Below are positions 1 to 4,492 of a stretch of 6,532 nt of DNA, piece after piece. Each line of letters opens with the position of its first letter. Position 1 is the stretch's first letter. The translations under genes and the position numbers were made by a program. The notes below the pieces were generated by a model. That model saw only the letters and a program-made list of their open reading frames with translations. It was not told the origin of the DNA and ran no database searches. Origin of the DNA: Candidatus Omnitrophota bacterium (GTDB taxonomy: Bacteria > Omnitrophota > Gorgyraeia > Gygaellales > Profunditerraquicolaceae); the NCBI GenBank assembly GCA_026387485.1, contig JAPLLQ010000076.1:1-6532 (forward strand), read 5' to 3'.

Positions 1-84
1 TATGCGCATAATTATTTCAAGGGCATAGGAGCCTTTTTTGAAAGCGTTTCCCTGGGTATAGCAGTAAGGGGTGAGGGCAAATAA
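1..84 (+). CDS. 3' end of an unrecognised plus-strand protein gene (partial)
   Basis: Frame 1 is open from the window edge for 27 codons and ends at TAA (82-84). The visible tail reads YAHNYFKGIGAFFESVSLGI and then ends in AVRGEGK. It has the look of a real C-terminus (mixed hydrophobic and glycine residues, no low-complexity bias), but I do not recognise the family. It would converge on the minus-strand secreted-protein gene, whose stop lies 17 bases away. The start and most of the protein are outside the window. A chance open frame of this length is possible, so confidence is modest. Confidence 0.4.
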   Translation, partial: YAHNYFKGIGAFFESVSLGIAVRGEGK

Positions 85-101
85 TTATATTTATAGCGCC
101 T

Positions 102-542
102 TTATTGGACTTCAGGCGATTCTTCGTTATTTAAATCTTTGCTATCTACCGGAATTTTAGCCGGCTTTTTAATAGAGTAACCTTTTAATTTATAATCTAA
201 ACTTGGCTGCGGTTGATCGCCCCCTGACTGAAGATTAGCCTGTCCACTAATCGGCCCTTCCGGAAGAGAAGTATATTTTTCACTCTGGATATTGGATTGC
301 GGGGGCGGAGTTAGGCTCCCTGCGCGGTAAGTCCAATCTTGAGTAGTTGCATCATAATCTAATCTGGTGTCGGAAGTAACCGAAGTAGAAACCGGCGCAG
401 TCGAAACTTGCGGGGCCGGAGTCAGGCTCCCTGCGCGGTAAGTCCAATCTTGAGTAGTTGCATCATAATCCAGCGTATTTTCAGAAAACGCTGGTATACT
501 AAATAGTCCGAGGATTAAAAACGTAAGCATTGCCTTTGTCAT
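102..542 (-). CDS. small secreted protein with duplicated Trp/Tyr-rich repeat, function unknown
   Basis: This 146-residue protein is not one I recognise. Residues 1-20 form a plausible Sec signal peptide: a Lys near the start, a hydrophobic core LTFLILGLFSI, and A-F-S before a predicted cut at Ser20/Glu21. No lipobox cysteine is present, so it is probably periplasmic or exported rather than a lipoprotein. The mature part holds two nearly identical 22-residue units, at about 24-45 and 61-82. Each starts LDYDATTQDW, continues TYRAGSLTP and ends in a Pro-rich PQ. They are joined by a Thr/Ser/Val-rich linker. A degenerate LDY occurs again at 115-117. The rest is Pro/Gln/Ser/Lys-rich and probably disordered, with an acidic tail. 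The ATG at 542 is chosen because a perfect AGGAGG lies 8 bases upstream, inside the end of gltX, and the signal peptide begins there. It is the last gene of the apparent operon. Confidence 0.8.
   Translation of the reverse strand: MTKAMLTFLILGLFSIPAFSENTLDYDATTQDWTYRAGSLTPAPQVSTAPVSTSVTSDTRLDYDATTQDWTYRAGSLTPPPQSNIQSEKYTSLPEGPISGQANLQSGGDQPQPSLDYKLKGYSIKKPAKIPVDSKDLNNEESPEVQ
297..470 (-). repeat. two-copy direct repeat, 63 bp each, period 111 bp
   Basis: Copies at 297-359 and 408-470 match at 61 of 63 positions; the differences are at 305/416 and 312/423. The offset of 111 bp is exactly 37 codons, so the repeat is in frame within the secreted-protein gene and encodes its two LDYDATTQDW units. 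Similarity stops abruptly on both sides, where the linkers diverge. The near identity at the DNA level, including third positions, points to a recent duplication or to gene conversion between the copies. Confidence 0.93.
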
Positions 543-546
543 CTCT

Positions 547-1917
547 TCATCCTCCTCTTTCTATCCATTTTAATAATCTAGCTTTAGTGCGATCCTTACC
601 TAGATAATAGATAACCTCAAATAAACCCGGGCCGATAGTCTTACCGGTAATAGCAACCCTGATAGGATGAATAAGCGCCTTGGATTCTATACCAAGCTCC
701 TCGACCAGCTTGCGAAAACTTTCTTCTATGCTGTCAATGTCAAATTTATCTAAACCATCGAGCTTGTTTATGAAAAGCTTAAACTCCCGGGATAAGTCAG
801 AAGATAAATACTTCTCTTTTGCTTTCGGGTCTATCGTAATATCTTCTGTAAAAAAGAAATCCGCCCAATCGCTAAAATCATTAATAGTAGAGAGCCTGGC
901 CTGAAACAATTTTACTAAAGAAACTAGATATTGTCTATCAATCCTTCGACTACGCTCGGGATTGATGGTGAGCGAGCCCGCCGAAGGCGGACAAGCCGAA
1001 CCATCAAAATTTTCTTTTACAATATAATTTTTCTCGATTAATAAAGGGATGATTTGATCAGCCAATTTTTCGCTGTCTTCATTTTTAAGATACTGGTTAT
1101 TAAACCAGTTTAATTTCTTTAGATCAAAGGTGGCTGCGGTTTTATTCACATCGCTAACATCAAATAATTTTATTGCTTCCTTGATATCAATGCGCTCACG
1201 GTTTTCTCCCGGAGCCCAGCTTAAAAGTAAAAGATAATTCACTAAGGCTTGAGCCAAATAACCCATCTTGCGGTAATCGCTGATTGCAGTGGCACCTGTT
1301 CTTTTAGAAAGCCTTCCTCCTTCCATCCCTAATATTAAAGGTAAGTGCGCGAATTTAGGAACAGCTAATCCTAGTGCTTCATATAGCATAACCTGCTTAG
1401 GGGTATTAGAAATATGGTCATCGCCTCTTATAACGTGGGTAATATCCATAGTTGCGTCATCGACAACACAGGCGAAATTATAGGTAGGCGTTCCGTCGGA
1501 TTTAATCAAAACCTGATCTTTGATTAATGCGGTATCAAATTCGATCTCCTGCCGTATTAAATCATTTATTTTTATTTTCCCCGGGTTAACCTTGAAAATT
1601 ATCGTCTCGCTTGATCTTTCCGCTAATTTTTCTTTATAGGCCCTGCCTTCTTTTAAAAGCTTATTGGCGTATTCGGTATAAATATTGAATCTTTTGCTCT
1701 GATAATAAATCTCATCCCAATTAAACCCCAGCCATTTAAGGCTGTTTAATATCTCCTCCACATACTCCTGTTTGGAGCGCTCCTGATCAGTATCCTCAAT
1801 CCTTAAAATAAATTTTCCTGATTTGGCTTGTGCGTAGAGCCAATTAAATAAGGCTGTGCGGCCTCCGCCGATATGCAAATTTCCTGTTGGGCTGGGAGCG
1901 AAGCGGACCCTGACCAT
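547..1917 (-). CDS. gltX: glutamyl-tRNA synthetase (class I), carrying an in-frame palindromic insert
   Basis: This cytoplasmic enzyme charges tRNA-Glu (possibly also tRNA-Gln in a non-discriminating form) with glutamate using ATP. The N-terminus shows FAPSPTGNLHIGG, with the HIGH-type motif HIGG at residues 15-18. FILRIEDTDQERS follows, then DGTPTYNFA and HVIRGDDHISNTPKQ in the catalytic domain. The KMSKS counterpart is RLSKR at 202-206. The C-terminal anticodon-binding part ends with a typical HPIRVAITGKTIGPGLFEV stretch. At 456 residues it is short for the family, because the cysteine-containing segment that follows the AY motif in E. coli-type GluRS is almost absent after GRAY (91-94). 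It also contains a foreign-looking stretch at about 305-326, rich in Ser, Pro and Arg, which is the palindromic insert annotated separately. The start ATG lies two bases after the gamma-subunit stop and has AAAGG (1925-1929) 7 bases upstream. Discriminating versus non-discriminating activity cannot be told from sequence alone. Confidence 0.96.
   Translation of the reverse strand: MVRVRFAPSPTGNLHIGGGRTALFNWLYAQAKSGKFILRIEDTDQERSKQEYVEEILNSLKWLGFNWDEIYYQSKRFNIYTEYANKLLKEGRAYKEKLAERSSETIIFKVNPGKIKINDLIRQEIEFDTALIKDQVLIKSDGTPTYNFACVVDDATMDITHVIRGDDHISNTPKQVMLYEALGLAVPKFAHLPLILGMEGGRLSKRTGATAISDYRKMGYLAQALVNYLLLLSWAPGENRERIDIKEAIKLFDVSDVNKTAATFDLKKLNWFNNQYLKNEDSEKLADQIIPLLIEKNYIVKENFDGSACPPSAGSLTINPERSRRIDRQYLVSLVKLFQARLSTINDFSDWADFFFTEDITIDPKAKEKYLSSDLSREFKLFINKLDGLDKFDIDSIEESFRKLVEELGIESKALIHPIRVAITGKTIGPGLFEVIYYLGKDRTKARLLKWIERGG
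551..556 (-). promoter_or_regulatory. Shine-Dalgarno AGGAGG of the secreted-protein gene
   Basis: On the minus strand a perfect AGGAGG is followed by 8 bases and then the ATG at 542. The site lies within the last codons of gltX (its C-terminal Arg-Gly-Gly), just before the gltX stop. An earlier ATG, overlapping the gltX stop region, runs into a stop after two more codons. The position therefore fixes the start of the small gene and suggests translation in the same transcript as gltX. Confidence 0.75.
937..1007. repeat. GC-rich palindromic insert inside gltX, 22 extra codons in frame
   Basis: Two overlapping inverted repeats lie here. ATCAATCC (937-944) pairs with GGATTGAT (959-966). TTGATGGT (962-969) pairs with ACCATCAA (1000-1007), with an inner perfect stem CCGCC (978-982) / GGCGG (986-990) around GAA. 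The middle arm is shared, so the two hairpins exclude each other. ATCAA occurs at 937-941 and again at 1003-1007, 66 bases apart. Removing 66 bases (22 codons) would join ENF directly to DRQYL and restore a smooth helix-rich sequence. In 942-1007, 40 of 66 bases are G or C, well above the AT-rich gene around it. The translation is cysteine-, proline- and arginine-rich and unlike GluRS sequence. This fits a Rickettsia-palindromic-element-like insertion; its origin is inferred. Confidence 0.8.
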
Positions 1918-1919
1918 AC

Positions 1920-2447
1920 TTAAACCTTTAAGCCTTTCTCTAGCGCCTCTTGATTAATCTTAATCAATGCTTTTTTATCCTCAGGAGCTATTTTTTGGAT
2001 AACCCTTGATAAATTCTTGGCGGCAACTATTTTTTTATTAGCCAGGTAACACCCTAGGGCGATCATATTTGCTACTTTGATATTTCCTAATGCTATAGCC
2101 ATATCCGTAAAAGGCTGCTTGACTATCTTAGCCTGACTTTTGATATTTGCTGAAGATAAAGAGCTGTTGATGATTAAAAGCCCGTTATTTTTTACGCGGC
2201 CCTTAAATTTAACCACAGAGGGGCCGTTCATAATAATTAAGGTGTCTGCTTTATCCACACAAGGAGAGCTGATCTCCTGATCAGAGATTATTAACATGCA
2301 ATGGGAGGTTCCGCCGCGCACCTCTGGTCCGTAAGCCGGAAGCCAGGTCACGGCCCTGCCTTCTTGCATGGCGGTTTCAGCTAAAATCTTTCCTGCCAGC
2401 ATTATACCCTGGCCGCCTGAGCCTGCGATAATAATTTTTTCAATCAT
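1920..2447 (-). CDS. 2-oxoacid:ferredoxin oxidoreductase, gamma subunit
   Basis: This 175-residue protein is the gamma (pyruvate/ketoisovalerate oxidoreductase catalytic-domain) subunit of a multi-subunit 2-oxoacid:acceptor oxidoreductase. These cytoplasmic enzymes oxidatively decarboxylate a 2-oxoacid with CoA to an acyl-CoA and reduce ferredoxin. Diagnostic motifs are the N-terminal glycine-rich AGSGGQGIMLAGK (GSGGQG at 9-14), then WLPAYGPEVRGGTSHC (35-50), then the CVDKADTLIIMN segment. The family is usually 170-190 residues, so it is full length. Its ATG overlaps the beta-subunit stop by 4 nt (ATGA), which implies translational coupling, and its stop lies 2 nt before gltX. The sequence does not settle whether the substrate is a branched-chain 2-oxoacid, 2-oxoglutarate or pyruvate. 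Confidence 0.93.
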   Translation of the reverse strand: MIEKIIIAGSGGQGIMLAGKILAETAMQEGRAVTWLPAYGPEVRGGTSHCMLIISDQEISSPCVDKADTLIIMNGPSVVKFKGRVKNNGLLIINSSLSSANIKSQAKIVKQPFTDMAIALGNIKVANMIALGCYLANKKIVAAKNLSRVIQKIAPEDKKALIKINQEALEKGLKV

Positions 2448-3175
2448 TTGATCCTGCCTAAAGGAAATTCCTTAACCATTACTTCGCGCATCCAACTCAA
2501 GGCCTGATTCGGGCTTAAGCCCCAGTAAGTCGGACAAGAAGATAATACTTCAACCAGAGAAAACCCTAATCCCTCTATCTGATTAGTAAATGCCTGCTTT
2601 ATGGCTCTTTTGGCTTTGGTAATTTCCTGCGGTGAATGTAAAGATACCCGCTCAATATATTTTACTCCCGGAAGTAAAGCCAAGATCTCGGAAATTTTTA
2701 AAGGATAACCATGTAATTTCTGGTCCCTGCCTTTTGGAGTAGTGGCGGTCTTCTGCTGCAGCAAGGTCGTGGGCGCCATCTGTCCTCCGGTCATCCCATA
2801 AACAGCATTATTAATAAAAATCACGGTCAAATTCTCGCCGCGGTTAGCCGCATGGATGGTTTCATTGGTTCCGATGGCCGCCAGATCTCCGTCGCCCTGA
2901 TAGGTAAAAACTATATTATCCGGCCTGACCCTCTTAATAGCTGTAGCTACGGCTAATGCCCGGCCATGGGCTGCTTCTGAACAATCAAAATCCCAGTAAT
3001 CATAAGCAACCACAGCGCAACCTACCGGAGCAATCGCGATAACCTTCTCTCTTATACCTAACTCATCCACAACTTCAGCAATCAACCTGTGAGCTAGGCC
3101 ATGGCCGCAGCCTGCACAATAATGAGTGGGTATCTTGCGCAGGGATTTCGGGTGGTTATTTATTTTTTTAATCAT
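2444..3175 (-). CDS. 2-oxoacid:ferredoxin oxidoreductase, beta (thiamine-pyrophosphate) subunit
   Basis: This 243-residue TPP-binding subunit matches the KorB/VorA-type family. HYCAGCGHGLAHR (CxxC at 20-23) is the conserved N-terminal motif. PVGC (50-53) and HGRALAVATAIK (70-81) follow. The Mg/TPP motif is GDGD (94-97), with the paired asparagines NNAVYGMTGGQ at 122-132 as its downstream half. MAPTT and TPKGRD are also typical. Together with alpha it forms the active site where the 2-oxoacid is decarboxylated. Its conserved cysteines are few; the cluster-bearing electron exit is supplied by the separate ferredoxin subunit encoded upstream. The ATG overlaps the alpha stop by 4 nt (ATGA), and its own stop overlaps the gamma ATG in the same way. 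Length and motifs are complete. Confidence 0.95.
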   Translation of the reverse strand: MIKKINNHPKSLRKIPTHYCAGCGHGLAHRLIAEVVDELGIREKVIAIAPVGCAVVAYDYWDFDCSEAAHGRALAVATAIKRVRPDNIVFTYQGDGDLAAIGTNETIHAANRGENLTVIFINNAVYGMTGGQMAPTTLLQQKTATTPKGRDQKLHGYPLKISEILALLPGVKYIERVSLHSPQEITKAKRAIKQAFTNQIEGLGFSLVEVLSSCPTYWGLSPNQALSWMREVMVKEFPLGRIK

Positions 3176-4239
3176 TCTAATTTATTTACCTCTCTAATAA
3201 TCTCTTCCGCTGTCAGTACTGCTCCGCCTGAACGGCCAAAGAACTTAACCGGCACTTTGCCATTCACTGACAATCTTACATCTTCTACCATCTGGCCAAA
3301 AGACATCTCTACTGCTAAAAAGGTTAATTTCTTATTTTCCATTACTAACTGTCTGAATATCTTAGCTGGGAATGGCCATAGAGTTATAGGCCGGATTAAA
3401 CCGATTCTCTTACCTTTATCCCTTAGGGCCTTTACCGCGCCTTTAGCGATCCTAGCCATTGAACCATGGGCAACCAGGATAATTTTTGCGTCATCCAAAA
3501 ACCAACCTTCATAGCGCTCTTCTGATTTTTTTATTTTTTGGTATTTTGCCTGCAAAGAAAAGTTAGACTTCTCCAGGGCATCCTGAGACATATATAAAGA
3601 CCTGATAATATTCGGCTTTCTGCCTTTACAGCCGGTTAATGCCCACTTTTTTTGCTTATTACTGCGATAGACGATAGGCGATATGCGTTTAGCTACAATT
3701 GGTTCCATCATTTGGCCAAGCAACCCATCTCCTAATATTATCACCGGATTACGGTATTTATCCGCCAGATCAAAAGCCAGCTGCATCATATCATAGGCCT
3801 CCTGCACTGACGCAAAGGCTAAAACTATACAATGATAATCACCATGGCCTCCGGAGCGGGTGGCTTGAAAGTAATCTGACTGAGCTGGCCAGATATTGCC
3901 TAACCCGGGGCCAGCACGCATAATATTAACGATTACTGCCGGCAGCTGAGCTCCGGCAAGGTAAGAGATCCCTTCCTGCTTAAGGCTTATTCCGGGACTG
4001 GATGATGAAGTCATTGCCCGGGCCCCTGTTGCTGAAGCGCCAAAAACCATGTTAATAGCTGCCAGTTCAGACTCTGCCTGAACAAAGACTCCGCCTCTCT
4101 CAGGCATCTGGGATGCCATATAAGCAATTATTTCATTTTGAGGAGTAATCGGGTAACCGGCATAAAAAGAGCACCCGGCTGCCAATGCTCCCTCGGCAAT
4201 TGCTTCATTACCGCTGATTAATATTTTTTTATTAGCCAT
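3172..4239 (-). CDS. vorB: 2-oxoacid:ferredoxin oxidoreductase, alpha subunit (VorB type)
   Basis: This 355-residue alpha subunit has an N-terminal pyrimidine-binding domain and a C-terminal transketolase-like domain. It matches what I know of VorB (3-methyl-2-oxobutanoate:ferredoxin oxidoreductase) closely: NEAIAEGAL (11-19), GYPITPQNEI (28-37), QAESELAAINMVFGA (54-68), TSSSSPGISLKQEGISY (77-93), RAGPGLG, then FDLADKYRNPVIILGDG. The VorB name suggests branched-chain 2-oxoacids (valine, leucine and isoleucine metabolism), but substrate range in this family is poorly predicted by sequence, and 2-oxoglutarate is an alternative. The start at 4239 gives the family-typical MANKKILISGNEAI. It sits one base after the ferredoxin stop and has purine-rich GGAAA and GAGG just upstream. 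The frame stays open up to 4311, but those 24 extra residues lie opposite codons of the ferredoxin gene and do not look like the family. Confidence 0.94.
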   Translation of the reverse strand: MANKKILISGNEAIAEGALAAGCSFYAGYPITPQNEIIAYMASQMPERGGVFVQAESELAAINMVFGASATGARAMTSSSSPGISLKQEGISYLAGAQLPAVIVNIMRAGPGLGNIWPAQSDYFQATRSGGHGDYHCIVLAFASVQEAYDMMQLAFDLADKYRNPVIILGDGLLGQMMEPIVAKRISPIVYRSNKQKKWALTGCKGRKPNIIRSLYMSQDALEKSNFSLQAKYQKIKKSEERYEGWFLDDAKIILVAHGSMARIAKGAVKALRDKGKRIGLIRPITLWPFPAKIFRQLVMENKKLTFLAVEMSFGQMVEDVRLSVNGKVPVKFFGRSGGAVLTAEEIIREVNKLE

Positions 4240-4240
4240 A

Positions 4241-4492
4241 TTATTTCCAAACCTCGATACAACAATCCGGACAGATGACCGCGCAAAGCGAACAACCCAG
4301 GCATGCCCCACCCTTTTTCCCCGCCTTCAGCGGGGTCCCGCCCTCGCTTGATATCGCCCGGCGGGAAAATTGGGCTGGCTTTACCCCTTTTTTATTCAAC
4401 TTTTCTGCCTGAGTAATCAAGCCCTTAGGGCAAACACTGACGCACAATAAACAACCCTTACATTTTTCGCGGTCAATTTTTATCTTAGCCAT
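4241..4492 (-). CDS. 2[4Fe-4S] ferredoxin-type (delta) subunit of the 2-oxoacid oxidoreductase, with in-frame insert
   Basis: This 83-residue protein has two complete 4Fe-4S motifs: C11-x2-C14-x2-C17-x3-C21-P, and C64-x2-C67-x2-C70-x3-C74-P. An extra Cys pair follows at 77-78. Such small ferredoxins commonly precede VorB-type alpha genes and act as the delta subunit that takes electrons from the TPP site. LNKKGVKPA (32-40) is the usual linker; about seven residues normally separate PA from the second motif, but here 23 do. The excess, about residues 43-58 (SRRAISSEGGTPLKAG), coincides with a GC-rich palindromic DNA insert. Both clusters should still form, although their spacing or surface may change. 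The gene starts 13 nt inside the end of dxs with no convincing Shine-Dalgarno, which suggests coupled translation. It ends one base before alpha. Confidence 0.92.
   Translation of the reverse strand: MAKIKIDREKCKGCLLCVSVCPKGLITQAEKLNKKGVKPAQFSRRAISSEGGTPLKAGKKGGACLGCSLCAVICPDCCIEVWK
4315..4369. repeat. GC-rich palindromic insert inside the ferredoxin gene
   Basis: The ends form an inverted repeat: TTTTCCCCGCC (4315-4325) against GGCGGGAAAA (4360-4369), perfect except for one extra C on the left arm. Inside, CCCCGC (4319-4324) pairs with GCGGGG (4330-4335) around a 5-base loop, and CCCGCC (4337-4342) pairs with GGCGGG (4360-4365). CCCGCC occurs twice (4320-4325 and 4337-4342), so either copy can pair with the right arm and the folds compete. 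The stretch adds about 48 bases, a multiple of three, between the two cluster motifs. It is far richer in G and C than the surrounding gene. Exact insertion borders cannot be fixed without homologues, and no clear target duplication was found. Confidence 0.7.

Noticed and set aside
97..118. Hairpin CGCCT (97-101) / AGGCG (114-118) as a terminator for the operon
   Set aside because: The stem is only 5 bp with a 12-base loop and no run of T follows on the minus strand, only mixed A and T; it also overlaps the end of the coding region.
3101..3514. Long plus-strand open frame opposite the alpha/beta junction, and similar plus-strand frames opposite gltX and dxs
   Set aside because: They lie wholly antisense to strongly supported genes, lack recognisable domains or ribosome sites, and reflect the codon pattern of the opposite strand.
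4240..4311. N-terminal extension of the alpha subunit by 24 residues from an ATG at 4311
   Set aside because: It lies entirely opposite ferredoxin codons in another frame, does not resemble VorB, and the ATG at 4239 gives the normal family N-terminus with a better-placed purine-rich site.
4480..4492. Frameshift between dxs and the ferredoxin gene (fusion split by error)
   Set aside because: DXS has a complete C-terminus and the ferredoxin has its own Met and a normal N-terminal length; a 13-nt overlap fits a coupled operon.
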